A stretch of 44,224 nucleotides of DNA, taken from Deltaproteobacteria bacterium (GTDB taxonomy: Bacteria > Myxococcota > Myxococcia > Myxococcales > 40CM-4-68-19). The position numbers were made by a program, and so were the translations under genes. This document shows positions 36,412 to 44,224 of the stretch, piece after piece (within the stretch, counting starts at the first letter, position 1; each line of letters opens with the position of its first letter). The DNA lies in assembly GCA_005879535.1 (NCBI GenBank), contig VBKI01000064.1, forward strand, positions 1 through 44,224, read 5' to 3'. The notes beneath the pieces are model-generated. The model saw only the letters and a list, made by a program, of their open reading frames with translations, had not been told where the DNA came from and made no database searches.

Positions 36412-37824
36412 ATGACCACGCCCGCTCCCGTCGACGACAAGGCGATCGAGAAGGCCCTCGCCCACCATGCCTCCCACCAGGCCGAATATCTCGCGGAGCT
36501 CAAGAAGCTCGTGCGGATTCCCAGCGTGAGCTTCGAAGGGTTCGACCGCCAGGAGGTGCGCCGGAGCGCCGAGGCCACGTGCGATCTGATGCGCCGCAAA
36601 GGCCTGCAGAACGTGCAGATGCTGGAGATGCCGGGCGCGCATCCATACGCGTACGGCGAATGGACGCAGGCGAAGGGCCGGCCGACGCTGCTGCTCTACG
36701 CGCATCACGACGTACAGCCCACCGGCGAGAAGGAGAAGTGGAACCAGCCGGATCCCTTCGAGCCCGTCGAGCGCGACGGGCGCCTTTTCGCGCGCGGCGC
36801 CGCCGACGACAAGGCAGGCATCCTCGTCCACATCGCCGCGATCGATTCCTGGCTGCAGGCGCACGGATCGCTGCCCGTCAACGTGAAGATGATCGTGGAG
36901 GGTGAGGAGGAAGCCGGTTCCGGCTCTTTGCCCGCGTTCCTGAAGAAGCACCGCGATCTGCTGCAGGCGGACGCGATCGTGCTGACCGATACCGCCAACT
37001 TCGATACGGGCCTGCCGTCGATCACGACGGCGCTGCGCGGCATCGTCACCGTGCAGGTCGAGGTGAAAGCGCTGAAGCAGCCGGTGCACAGCGGCATGTG
37101 GGGTGGGCCGGTACCCGATCCGACCATGGCGCTGTGCAAGATTCTCGCGCGCCTCGTGAACGAGGATGGCAGCATCAACCTTCCGGGGATCTATGAGAAG
37201 GTGCGCCCGCTCACCGCCGAGGAGAAGAAGTCGCTCGCGGCGCTGCCCACCAGCGACGATCTGTTCCGCAGGCAGGCCGGCATGCTCCCCGGAACGAAGC
37301 TCCTGGGCGGCAGACCGCCGTGGGAGATGAACTGGCGACAACCCTCGCTGGCCGTCAACGCCATCCAGGCCAGCTCGCGGAAGGACGCCCGCAACATCAT
37401 CTGTGACAGCGCCTGGGCTCGGGTGGGTATCCGCACCGTCCCCGACATGGATGTGAAGGAAGTGCGCGAGAAGCTGATCGCGGCGGTGAAGCGGGATCCG
37501 CCCTGGGGCGTCACCGTGGAGGTGACGCCGGAGGCCGACGGCGGCTGGTGGTACACGAAAGGAGACGCGCCGGCATTCAAAGCGGCACGCAAGGCGCTGC
37601 GGGATGGCTACGGGAAAGAGCCGGTGAGCATCGGCTGCGGCGGTTCGATTCCGTTCGTCGAGCCCTTCTCCCGCGAGCTCGGCGGCGCCCCGGCGCTGCT
37701 CATCGGCGTCGAAGACCCCTACACCAACGCGCATTCCGAGAATGAAAGCCTGCACCTGGGAGATTTCAGCAAGGCTACGCACGCCGCGATTCGGTTCTAC
37801 GCGGAGCTCGTGCGCGCGGGATAG
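36412..37824 (+). CDS. M20 family metallopeptidase (dipeptidase type)
   Basis: The 470-residue enzyme has the two-zinc site of M20 peptidases: [11 protein letters not shown] (H98, D100), [10 protein letters not shown] (bridging Asp), [11 protein letters not shown] (catalytic Glu), TDTANFD and the last histidine in NESLHLGDF. An insertion dimerisation domain contains [16 protein letters not shown]. This arrangement is typical of cytosolic nonspecific dipeptidases or succinyl-diaminopimelate-desuccinylase-like proteins; length and [10 protein letters not shown] favour the dipeptidase group. No signal peptide. TAGGGT ends 8 nt before the ATG at 36412. It hydrolyses short peptides, probably for amino-acid recycling. 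Confidence 0.92.
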   Translation: MTTPAPVDDKAIEKALAHHASHQAEYLAELKKLVRIPSVSFEGFDRQEVRRSAEATCDLMRRKGLQNVQMLEMPGAHPYAYGEWTQAKGRPTLLLYAHHDVQPTGEKEKWNQPDPFEPVERDGRLFARGAADDKAGILVHIAAIDSWLQAHGSLPVNVKMIVEGEEEAGSGSLPAFLKKHRDLLQADAIVLTDTANFDTGLPSITTALRGIVTVQVEVKALKQPVHSGMWGGPVPDPTMALCKILARLVNEDGSINLPGIYEKVRPLTAEEKKSLAALPTSDDLFRRQAGMLPGTKLLGGRPPWEMNWRQPSLAVNAIQASSRKDARNIICDSAWARVGIRTVPDMDVKEVREKLIAAVKRDPPWGVTVEVTPEADGGWWYTKGDAPAFKAARKALRDGYGKEPVSIGCGGSIPFVEPFSRELGGAPALLIGVEDPYTNAHSENESLHLGDFSKATHAAIRFYAELVRAG

Positions 37825-37891
37825 CCGCTGCCGCACGAAGGCGCGGCTTGCTGGACAGGTCTACTCCTGGTGTGGGTTACTCGGGAATCCC

Positions 37892-39379
37892 ATGCCGGAT
37901 CTGGATCATATCCGCGCGATACTTGCGCGGATTCCGAACCCCCTCGCGGTCCTGGAAAGGCTCTTCGCCTTCGCCCCCGTCGGGTTCCAGATCTACGAGG
38001 CGAGCGGCAGGTCCATCCTGGTGAACCAGGCGTTCATCGACCTCTTCGGCAGCGAGCCGCCGCCCGAGTACAACGTCCTGCGCGACGAGATCGCCGCGAA
38101 GCAAGGCGTCCTCGAGCTCATCCGCCGCGCGTTCCAGGGTGAGACCATTCACATGCCGGCCATCTGGTACGATCCGCGCGAGCTCACGCAGGTGAAAGTG
38201 GAGAAAGGCAACCGCGCGGCGATCAGCGCCACCTTCTTCCCGCTGCTGGACGCCGACGAGAAAGTCACGCACGTGGTCATCGTCTTCCGGGACATGACCG
38301 CGGGGATGGTGCATCGGGAGCAGCTCGAACAGGAGCGCGAGCTGCTCGCCGCCATCGTCGAGCAGGTCAGCGAAGGGATCATCATGACCGACGCGGACGG
38401 AACCCTGCGCCTCGTCAACCGCGCCGCCCAGCAGATGGGCGTGCGTGCCGGGACCCCGATGGAAACCTGGGCCCGAGCGGGGATGCGCGATGCGCAGGGC
38501 CGGAAGATCCCTGCCGAGGAGATGCCGCTATCGCGGGCGCTGCGGGGCGAGACGGCGCGCGCGGTCGTGCAACATCGCGCGCCCGACGGGTCGTTGCGCG
38601 CGCTCACCGCGGCGGCGGTGCCGCTGCGCCGGTCGGACGGCTCGCTCCGCGGCGCCGTCGTCACCTTCCGCGATGAAACCGAGCGCGTCCACCACGACGT
38701 CGAGCAGGAGCAGGCGGCGCACTTTCGCGAGCGGTTCATCGGCATCCTCGGCCACGATCTCCGCTCCCCACTCAGCGCGATCATGGCGGGCGCCGGGATG
38801 ATCCTTCGCCAGCGTGAAGCTCCGGACCGCCTGCTTGCGGCCGCTACCCGCATCAGCTCCAGCGGGGAGCGGATGGCGCGGATGATCTCGGACCTGCTCG
38901 ACTTCACCCAGGCGCGCCTCGGCGGCGGCATCGCCATCCATCGCAAGCAGACCGACATGGGAGAGGTGGCTCGCGGCGTGGTCGAGGAGATCTCCGCCGC
39001 CAATCCCGTGCGGCCCATCGCTCTGCGGATCGAAGGCGACGTGACGGGCTCCTTCGATCCCGACCGCGCAGCGCAGCTTCTCTCCAACCTGGTGGCGAAC
39101 GCGGTGACCTACGCCTCGCCGGACGATCAGGTCGGCGTTCGCGTCGTGCGCACCGTTACCGGCGTGGAGATCGAGGTCGACAACGGCGGCAATCCCATCG
39201 CCGAGGAAGATCGCGCGCGGGTGTTCGATCCGTTCCGGCGTGGTTCCTTGTCGAAGGATTCGCGCGGGCTGGGGCTCGGCCTCTTCATCGTCCAGCAGAT
39301 CGCCCGCGCGCACGGGGGCGACGTCCAAGTGGAGACGCGCGACGGCAGGACCGTGTTCCGCGTGCACCTTCAGCGATAG
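37892..39379 (+). CDS. PAS-domain sensor histidine kinase
   Basis: The 495-residue kinase has no transmembrane segment. Two PAS-like regions precede the kinase core: one around residues 25-140 (FAPVGFQIYEASGRSILVNQAFIDLFG, VTHVVIVFRDMT) and one around 150-265 (EQVSEGIIMTDADGTLRLVN, GAVVTFRDETER). The dimerisation helix carries FIGILGHDLRSPLSAI with H288 as the phospho-acceptor. The ATPase part has the N box LLSNLVANAVTYA, the G1 region VEVDNGG-type and the G2 box SRGLGLGLFIVQQIA. It presumably senses a cytoplasmic signal. No response regulator is adjacent, so it is an orphan. The ATG at 37892 was chosen because longer frames run back into the M20 gene. Confidence 0.92.
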   Translation: MPDLDHIRAILARIPNPLAVLERLFAFAPVGFQIYEASGRSILVNQAFIDLFGSEPPPEYNVLRDEIAAKQGVLELIRRAFQGETIHMPAIWYDPRELTQVKVEKGNRAAISATFFPLLDADEKVTHVVIVFRDMTAGMVHREQLEQERELLAAIVEQVSEGIIMTDADGTLRLVNRAAQQMGVRAGTPMETWARAGMRDAQGRKIPAEEMPLSRALRGETARAVVQHRAPDGSLRALTAAAVPLRRSDGSLRGAVVTFRDETERVHHDVEQEQAAHFRERFIGILGHDLRSPLSAIMAGAGMILRQREAPDRLLAAATRISSSGERMARMISDLLDFTQARLGGGIAIHRKQTDMGEVARGVVEEISAANPVRPIALRIEGDVTGSFDPDRAAQLLSNLVANAVTYASPDDQVGVRVVRTVTGVEIEVDNGGNPIAEEDRARVFDPFRRGSLSKDSRGLGLGLFIVQQIARAHGGDVQVETRDGRTVFRVHLQR

Positions 39380-39897
39380 ACCACCACCGGTTCGCCCTTG
39401 CGGCCCTCTTCACGCAAAGGCGTGCGCGTGCGCGCGCAAGCGGGTCCGACGAAGTAGGTCAGCCCGTGCACCGGCGAGCTCCTGCGGTACCTCGACTTGA
39501 TCAGCTCCTGCAGCTCGCGCACGGCGCGCAGGAACGCGACGGGTTTGCCGCCGGTGCGCGGGTTGTCCCCCGCCGCCTCCGTCTCCGCCCAGAAGCAACC
39601 GGAGCGCAGGTCCCCGTCCTCGTCGCGAACCGAGCGCAAGAAGTAGATCACCGGCGAGATCACCTCGTCGATCTTCCACTTGCCCCGCTCCTTGCCCTTC
39701 TTGATCGGATATCCGGTGACGTCGCCGGCGGCGAGGTAGTAGGCGGCGTCGGCGAGCTCGGTCTCGGCGGAGACGAGGGGCGCGGAAAATCCGGCATCGC
39801 TGAACACGGGCCAGAGCTCGAGGCGCAGCGGCTCCAGCCTGCGCAAGAGCTCGCGCTCGTCCTCTTCGGACATGAAGAACCGGATCTCCAGCGCCAA
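39370..39897 (-). CDS. Hypothetical protein next to a TerB-like gene
   Basis: I do not recognise a family for this 175-residue protein. It looks like one globular alpha/beta domain: ALEIRFFMSEEDERELLRRLEPLRLEL, SAPLVSAETELADAAYYLAAG, a basic linker KKGKERGKWKIDEVISPVIYFLRS, and GCFWAETEAAGDN. It ends with YFVGPACARTRTPL and VVVYR. The TTG at 39897 follows the TAG of the TerB-like gene without a gap, and it restores a plausible first beta strand (LEIRFFM); an ATG at 39873 (MSEEDE) is the alternative. It shares its 3' end with the histidine-kinase gene (10-bp overlap of convergent stops). Confidence 0.72.
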   Translation of the reverse strand: MALEIRFFMSEEDERELLRRLEPLRLELWPVFSDAGFSAPLVSAETELADAAYYLAAGDVTGYPIKKGKERGKWKIDEVISPVIYFLRSVRDEDGDLRSGCFWAETEAAGDNPRTGGKPVAFLRAVRELQELIKSRYRRSSPVHGLTYFVGPACARTRTPLREEGRKGEPVVVYR

Positions 39898-40344
39898 CTA
39901 CTTTCCCTTGGTCGGAGGGAACTCGCCGTGGGACTGCGCGGTCTCGAAGAGCCGCGCGACCTCCTCTTCCGAGAGGTCGAACATGTCCTGGAGCGCCTTG
40001 AGGATGTTCAGCTCCCGCATCGGGGTCCGGCCGTCGACGACGATGACCGACGCCGCCAACCCGAAGGCCAGCTCGCGGGAAGCCTTGTCCGGCAGGCGGT
40101 CGACGATCGAGGGCAGGATGTGCTCGAGGCTGTGCGCCTCCGCCACCCGCCGGGCGGCGTGCTCGATGGCGGCCCTCAGGTCGTCCGCCTGGATGCCGTG
40201 GAACTCCGGGCGCTCGAAGACGCGCCGATAGATCTCCTGCAGCTCCACCTTGTCGACGGAGCCATCGGCGGCCGCGGCGAGGATCATGGTCTCGAAGAGG
40301 GCCGCCTGCCGGGTGGAGTCGCCGAAATGGATGTGTTCCGTCAT
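39898..40344 (-). CDS. TerB-like (tellurite-resistance/Dj1-related) protein
   Basis: The 148-residue protein fits the TerB helical fold: LFETMILAAAADGSVDKVELQEIYRRVF in the first half and ELAFGLAASVIVVDGRTPMRELNILKALQDMF in the second. Each carries an acidic D-G-x turn and a following E, as in TerB metal-binding sites. A short C-terminal tail follows (SHGEFPPTKGK). TerB proteins are linked to membrane stress and metal responses; other ter genes are absent here, so no tellurite role is claimed. GAGG lies 6 nt upstream of the ATG at 40344. The next gene abuts its stop, so the two form a small operon. Confidence 0.78.
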   Translation of the reverse strand: MTEHIHFGDSTRQAALFETMILAAAADGSVDKVELQEIYRRVFERPEFHGIQADDLRAAIEHAARRVAEAHSLEHILPSIVDRLPDKASRELAFGLAASVIVVDGRTPMRELNILKALQDMFDLSEEEVARLFETAQSHGEFPPTKGK

Positions 40345-40420
40345 TGCATCCTCGCCTCCACGCAGTTTCCCAAGCGCCGGTCCGGATGTCCACCGCTGCC
40401 GGATGTGGTACGCAACGCGC

Positions 40421-42214
40421 ATGGGCCGCGGCGCTCGGTCGGGGTGGGCGGGCATGGGCGCCGGTCTCGCGATGGCCGCAGTCGCCTGCAAGTCCGCGCC
40501 GGCACGGACCAGTTCTCCGGTGGCGCAGCCTCGGCAATCCAGCGCGCCGGCGGCGCCGGCCGCACCCCTGCCCGCTTTCGCCGCACAGCCTGCGACGCGT
40601 CTCGGCGAGACGAGCGGAATCGCCGTCGTGGCGCTTGGCGCTCCGCAATTCTCGGCGCTGCCGCGCGATCAGCGGCTGGTAGCCTGGTACGCCTCACAGG
40701 CCGGCGCTGTCGGGGACGCGGTTGCCGCCGAGCAGGGCTACCGCCGCAACCTGCCCGTCATCCGCCTGCTGCGCGGCATCCTCTCGCGGCCGCAGGTCGT
40801 GCCCGCGCCGCTCCTCGCCCGCATCCGCGGCTTTGCCCGAGTGGTGTACCTGAACCACGGACTTCACGACGCGGAGACCGGGCGCAAGCAAGTTCCGGGA
40901 TTCAGCGCGGCGGAGCTGCGCATCGCCGCTCTCGCCGCCACCGCCTCCGGAGCGGATCTGGGCCTGGGGGGTGCCCGCCTCGAGTACGCGTTGCGCGCCC
41001 TGGAGGGTCCGCTCTTCGATTCGCGCGTCGATGCGCAGCGGACCGTGCATGGCGCCGACCTGACCGCGAGCGCGGTGAACTTCTACGAAGGGGTCACGCT
41101 CCGGGATCTCCAGGGGTTCACGGAACAGGCGCCGCTGCATTCGCGGCTGGTGAAGCAGGGCACCACGGTGGTCGAGCAGATCTATCGGCTGCCCGCCGCC
41201 GCGGACGCGCTGGAGCGCGTCCTGCCCTCGTCTGCGCCTCCACAGCGCGCGGTATTCGAGCCGCTCTCCGCCTTCTTCCGCTCAGGCGACCCGGCGCAGT
41301 TCGACGCCGCTGCGCGCGCCTGGACAGACGCATTCGGGCTGGTGGATGCGCTGGCAGGTTTCTTCGACCGGACCGCCGATCCCCGCGGTCGAAAGGCGCT
41401 GTTCGGCGCGATGGTCGGCATTGCGGATCCCGAACGGACGGAGGCGCTGGAGCGCTTGCAACTGCGCAACTCCGGAGAGGCGCTCTTCCTGCTTTCCGCG
41501 AACGGGGCCTTGCGCCCGCTGCAGACGTACGCGCTGACCCTCGACGGCAAGAGCGCGCTGTTCGCTTCCGCTCTCGAAGCCGCGGCGCAAGTGCGCGCGG
41601 ATCCTGCGATCGCCGCGCTGGCCGATCCGCAGCTCGTCCCGGAGCTGCTTCGCTGCGCTCCAGCGCTCCGCTTCGCGCAGCTCGCCCTGCGCGAATTGTC
41701 CCGGGAGCCGGCGCCCGAGATCCTTCCCGATCCGGCCTGCCGCGTTCTCTGGCCGCAGTTCGTCGCGACCGGATGGCTCGCGTCGACGGCGGCCGCGCCG
41801 GAAACGGAGCGCCTCGAGGACGACCGGCAGCGCGCCGTGCAGCTTCAACTCTGGTGGTTCACGGGAAAGGGTGCGGTGATCGAGCGGCACGCCGGAGGCC
41901 GTCGCTCCCTATCGGTTCCGGACATTGCCCGATTCCGCGCGGCGGCGCAGGAGCTGGTCACCCTGCTGAACGAAGTGCGGACGTCGAACGACGCCGCGCG
42001 CTGGCGGGAGCTCATCGACCGGCACGGCAGCCAGGTCGACCCTCGCTGGCGCACCGAGGCCGGAGCACGGCTCGCGGACGTGCCGCGGCGAGTGGCGGTA
42101 CTGCCGCCCCGCCTCGAGCCCGTGCTCGACAGCGGCGGCAAGGTAGTCGACGCGCAGGCGACCGCGGTGCAGGACCTCGACGAGCAGATCCTGCGCGACT
42201 GGGCAGCCTACTGA
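40421..42214 (+). CDS. Degenerate M49 (dipeptidyl-peptidase III)-like lipoprotein
   Basis: The 597-residue protein has a lipoprotein signal with C23 (GLAMAAVAC) and a Pro/Ala linker. From about residue 60 the order of motifs follows bacterial dipeptidyl-peptidase III: ARVVYLNHGLHDAETGRKQVPGF, SAVNFYEGVTLRDLQGF, HSRLVKQGTTVVEQIYR, ASALEAAAQVRADPAIAAL, RQRAVQLQLWWF and IDRHGSQVDP. The zinc-binding HEXXGH motif of the family is missing; no HExxxH occurs anywhere in the protein. It is therefore probably a catalytically dead relative acting as a binding protein at the cell surface. Similarity was judged by eye against remembered family patterns. The ATG at 40421 is chosen; an ATG 18 nt earlier is possible. 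Confidence 0.7.
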   Translation: MGRGARSGWAGMGAGLAMAAVACKSAPARTSSPVAQPRQSSAPAAPAAPLPAFAAQPATRLGETSGIAVVALGAPQFSALPRDQRLVAWYASQAGAVGDAVAAEQGYRRNLPVIRLLRGILSRPQVVPAPLLARIRGFARVVYLNHGLHDAETGRKQVPGFSAAELRIAALAATASGADLGLGGARLEYALRALEGPLFDSRVDAQRTVHGADLTASAVNFYEGVTLRDLQGFTEQAPLHSRLVKQGTTVVEQIYRLPAAADALERVLPSSAPPQRAVFEPLSAFFRSGDPAQFDAAARAWTDAFGLVDALAGFFDRTADPRGRKALFGAMVGIADPERTEALERLQLRNSGEALFLLSANGALRPLQTYALTLDGKSALFASALEAAAQVRADPAIAALADPQLVPELLRCAPALRFAQLALRELSREPAPEILPDPACRVLWPQFVATGWLASTAAAPETERLEDDRQRAVQLQLWWFTGKGAVIERHAGGRRSLSVPDIARFRAAAQELVTLLNEVRTSNDAARWRELIDRHGSQVDPRWRTEAGARLADVPRRVAVLPPRLEPVLDSGGKVVDAQATAVQDLDEQILRDWAAY

Positions 42215-42978
42215 GGCGTGTACCGGACGAGCGCGACGGTGATGTTGTCGACGCCGCCGTTCTCGTTGGCTTCGTCGACGAGGCGCTGGCACGCCTTGCC
42301 CAGCTCGGGCTCGCTGGCGAGGATCTCGGCGATTCTCTCGTCGGCGACCATGCCGGTCAGGCCATCGCAGCAGACGAGGCAGACGTCGCCTGGCTCCAGC
42401 TCCCAGCTCGAGACGTCCACCTCGGTCTGGTCGGCCATCCCCAGCGCGCGGGTAATCACGTTCTTGTGCTGGAAGTTCTCGACCTCCTCTTCGGAGAGTC
42501 GGCCCGTCTTGATCAGCTCGTTGAGGAGCGAATGGTCGCTCGTCGTCGGATGCAGCTCGCCCCGCCGGTAGATGTAGCCGCGCGAGTCGCCGACCCAGCC
42601 GAACCAGGCCTTCTTGTCGCGGACGAGGCAGCCGACGAACGTCGTTCCCATTCCCCGCTTGCCCGCCGCGTTGTTCGGCGGATTCCCGGCCTCGCGGATG
42701 CGCTGATTCGCCCACTGCGCGGCGACGACCAACAAATTGGTGCCCTCGTCCTTGCTGCGGTCGTATCGGAAGGGCCAGGTCGCGTCGGGGTCGCCGGCGA
42801 TCTCGAAGAACCTCTTCATCGTCTCCACGCCGATGCCGGAGGCGACTTCGCCCGCCTCGTGCCCGCCCATTCCGTCGCAGACGACGGCGACGTTCTGGTC
42901 GGGCAGGACCAATAGCGCGTCCTCGTTGTGGTCGCGTTTGCGACCGACGTCGGTCGCGCCGGCGAACTCGAGCGCCAT
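42208..42978 (-). CDS. PP2C-family serine/threonine protein phosphatase
   Basis: The 256-residue enzyme carries the metal-site motifs of PP2C (PPM) phosphatases: GATDVGRKRDHNEDAL, VVCDGMGGHEAGEVAS, GMGTTFVGCLV, WVGDSRGYIYR, LVCCDGLTGMV and GGVDNITVALV. It is a single-domain cytosolic form like Stp/PrpC, which reverses Hanks-type kinase phosphorylation. Phosphothreonine produced by such kinases is what FHA domains bind, so it may act in the same signalling network as the FHA protein at 1415-2893 (inference). TAGACT ends 6 nt before the ATG at 42978. Its stop overlaps the convergent M49-like gene by 7 bp. Confidence 0.95.
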   Translation of the reverse strand: MALEFAGATDVGRKRDHNEDALLVLPDQNVAVVCDGMGGHEAGEVASGIGVETMKRFFEIAGDPDATWPFRYDRSKDEGTNLLVVAAQWANQRIREAGNPPNNAAGKRGMGTTFVGCLVRDKKAWFGWVGDSRGYIYRRGELHPTTSDHSLLNELIKTGRLSEEEVENFQHKNVITRALGMADQTEVDVSSWELEPGDVCLVCCDGLTGMVADERIAEILASEPELGKACQRLVDEANENGGVDNITVALVRYTPQ

Positions 42979-43039
42979 GGCGCGAGTCTAGCCGATCCCC
43001 CCGGGGCCCTCGCCAGACGCTTTCCTCGTCCCTGCCGCA

Positions 43040-43068
43040 TTGCGCCAAAGGTCGGCAGTTCCTAACCT
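43040..43068 (+). promoter_or_regulatory. Putative promoter of the 43093 operon
   Basis: TTGCGC (43040-43045) and TAACCT (43063-43068) are 17 bp apart. A purine-rich Shine-Dalgarno (GAGGAGGGAG) lies at 43081-43090, just before the GTG at 43093. Confidence 0.45.
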
Positions 43069-43092
43069 TTTCCCTGAGAGGAGGAGGGAGCG

Positions 43093-43578
43093 GTGTCCAA
43101 GCAGACAGGCAAGGGAAGCCGCCATCAGCGACGCGCGTCCGCGATCGAGCGCAAGGCCACCCAGCACCACGAATTCATCGGCGACGCGGACGCGGAACGC
43201 GCGGAGGCCGAGTTCCGCAAGAACGAGCGCGTGGAGACAGCGGAGACGCGCGAGGTCGTGCGTGAAATGGCGTCGGAGCTGGAAGCCGCGGCCGGCGTCA
43301 CGCGCGCCGACGGTGCGATCGGGCCCGAGTTCCCCTTCCGGGTCCCGCGTTCCATCGGCGAAGCGCGGGAGATCGTGCGCGACGCCCCCGACTTGCTGCG
43401 GGAGAAAGCGCGCGAGCGGCTGGACAAGCTGCCCGAGCCCGCGCAGAAAGCCTTGCATGTGGCGGAAGCGGCAGCGACCGTGCTGCTCATCCCCGTGCGC
43501 GCGGGGCTCTGGCTCGCCCGCGAGCTGGTCCTGCTGCCGTTCGGGATCCTGCGCGCCCTCCGGCAACGGGAGGCGTAG
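43093..43578 (+). CDS. Hypothetical charged protein with C-terminal membrane segment
   Basis: The 161-residue protein starts at the GTG at 43093 behind a strong GAGGAGGGAG site. The N-terminal 100 residues are highly charged and helical (RHQRRASAIERKATQ, ERAEAEFRKNERVETAETREVVREM). The next part (PRSIGEAREIVRDAPDLLREKARERL) is amphipathic. A hydrophobic stretch (VAEAAATVLLIPVRAGLWLARELVLLPF) near the C terminus is probably a membrane anchor or a monotopic helix, followed by a short basic tail. I do not recognise a family. The next gene starts on the last base of its stop codon, so the two are coupled. Confidence 0.7.
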   Translation: MSKQTGKGSRHQRRASAIERKATQHHEFIGDADAERAEAEFRKNERVETAETREVVREMASELEAAAGVTRADGAIGPEFPFRVPRSIGEAREIVRDAPDLLREKARERLDKLPEPAQKALHVAEAAATVLLIPVRAGLWLARELVLLPFGILRALRQREA

Positions 43579-44224
43579 TGTTGGAAACGGCGCGCTCCCG
43601 TCTCGTCGAGGGACTCGTCCGTCACCTTCTCCGTCCCGTGGCTGGCCGCGGCCGCCAAGCGCGCCCGCCGCTGCCATCGGGACGGCGCATGTTGCTGCTC
43701 CATCTCGACGGCGTCGGTCGCCGGCAGCTCGAGCACGCGATGGAGCGCGGCTACGCGCCCACCCTGCGCACCCTGGTCGAGCGCGGTCCTTACCGCGTGT
43801 CGCCGTGCCGGTCGGGTGCGCCGACCAGCACACCCGCGTTCCAGGCCGGGCTGCTCTACGGCGTCGATCACGACATTCCCGGCTACACCTGGTTCGACAA
43901 ACGGCGCGGCCGCGAGGTCCGGATGGACCGCGGCTACGACGCCCGCCATCTCGAAGAGGAGCTGGCGCGCACGGGAACTCCCCTGTTGCACGGGGGCTCG
44001 GTGTACTGCTCGATCTTTTCTGGCGGCGCGCCGCTGCGCCGCTGGGCGCTGTCCGGCTGGAACGAGGAGCTCTGCGCCGAAGACTTCGGCATGGAGGAGC
44101 TGTCGAATGCACCTCTCTTGCCGCAAGCCCGCGACGTGCTGGCAGCCACGATGGTGCACAGCGCCACCGCCGGCCGGATCGCCGGCGCCCTCGGGATGGA
44201 CGTCGCCTCGGGGCTGGTGGAGGC
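43578..44224 (+). CDS. Type I phosphodiesterase / alkaline-phosphatase superfamily protein (partial)
   Basis: The gene is cut by the window end after about 215 codons. The start is a GTG at 43578 that shares its first base with the preceding TAG; a TTG at 43581 is equally placed behind GGGAGG. The segment LLLHLDGVGRRQLEHAMERGYAPTL is the first metal-binding strand of the superfamily. PTSTPAFQAGLLYG matches the nucleophile region (Thr/Ser) of type I phosphodiesterase/nucleotide pyrophosphatases. IPGYTWFDKRRGREVRM continues the fold. It probably hydrolyses a phosphodiester or phosphoglycan; no signal peptide is obvious in the first 40 residues. Confidence 0.75.
   Translation, partial: MLETARSRLVEGLVRHLLRPVAGRGRQARPPLPSGRRMLLLHLDGVGRRQLEHAMERGYAPTLRTLVERGPYRVSPCRSGAPTSTPAFQAGLLYGVDHDIPGYTWFDKRRGREVRMDRGYDARHLEEELARTGTPLLHGGSVYCSIFSGGAPLRRWALSGWNEELCAEDFGMEELSNAPLLPQARDVLAATMVHSATAGRIAGALGMDVASGLVE

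Noticed and set aside
39898-40344. A tellurite-resistance operon
   Set aside because: Only a TerB-like fold is present; TerA, TerC, TerD and TerE homologues are absent from the window.
39466-42915. A 1149-codon plus-strand open frame spanning several genes
   Set aside because: It crosses four genes on both strands and reads as Arg/Ala-rich sequence with no domains. The genes beneath it have recognisable families or coupled starts.

Overview
The window is 44.2 kb of dense, GC-rich, non-mobile bacterial chromosome. Almost every gene shows the strong G/C third-position bias that leaves long open antisense frames. The mix of families fits a non-photosynthetic Myxococcota (former Deltaproteobacteria) genome: FHA and PP2C signalling proteins, many lipoproteins, a very long S41 protease, WS/DGAT, Ala/Lys-rich histone-like proteins and a PAS histidine kinase. 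This assignment is inferred from gene content only. I see no rRNA, tRNA, CRISPR array, transposase, integrase or prophage.

Layout. (1) 30-5196, minus: a tightly coupled five-gene operon. It encodes a Ycf46-type AAA+ ATPase, a DUF1257 (Ycf35) protein, a DUF2997 protein, a membrane protein joining a cytoplasmic FHA domain to a periplasmic lytic transglycosylase, and a lipoprotein. (2) 5323-6584, plus: a divergent pentapeptide-repeat protein and a Pro/Gln-tailed protein. (3) 6594-12067, minus: a Spherulin-4-like lipoprotein, a 1081-residue S41/PDZ protease and threonine ammonia-lyase. (4) 12188-22697: DehI-like protein, DnaE, TIGR01777 epimerase, VOC protein, Fpg/Nei glycosylase, a gene remnant, a parallel beta-helix protein, a histone-like protein and a YgiQ radical SAM enzyme. 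(5) 22801-29667: a Trp/Pro-rich protein, then a four-gene minus-strand operon (frameshifted thiolase, DRE-TIM acyltransferase, 67-residue protein, pseudo-rhomboid) facing a divergent ArsR-SRPBCC regulator with an obvious operator, then an IPMDH-family dehydrogenase. (6) 29748-36364: small basic protein, glucose/sorbosone-dehydrogenase-like lipoprotein, CMD-like protein, fused aconitase-family enzyme, WS/DGAT with an alpha/beta hydrolase, and a coiled-coil-less GreB-like factor. (7) 36412-44224: M20 peptidase, PAS histidine kinase, a TerB-like pair, a degenerate M49-like lipoprotein, a PP2C phosphatase, a small membrane-associated protein and a partial phosphodiesterase cut by the window end.

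How the genes work together. Region 1 looks like one module linking a cytoplasmic AAA+ machine and two small partner families, known mainly from cyanobacteria and plastids, to cell-wall remodelling. The thiolase operon and its ArsR-type regulator share a compact bidirectional promoter. A DRE-TIM synthase, a fused aconitase and an IPMDH-type dehydrogenase together would supply all three steps of a 2-oxoacid chain elongation.

Two window-wide patterns stand out. Many leading genes have a TAnnnT hexamer ending only 6-10 nt before the start codon, which suggests frequent leaderless transcripts. Convergent neighbours usually overlap at their stop codons; the clearest spaced pair, at 24.25 kb, carries a hairpin terminator.
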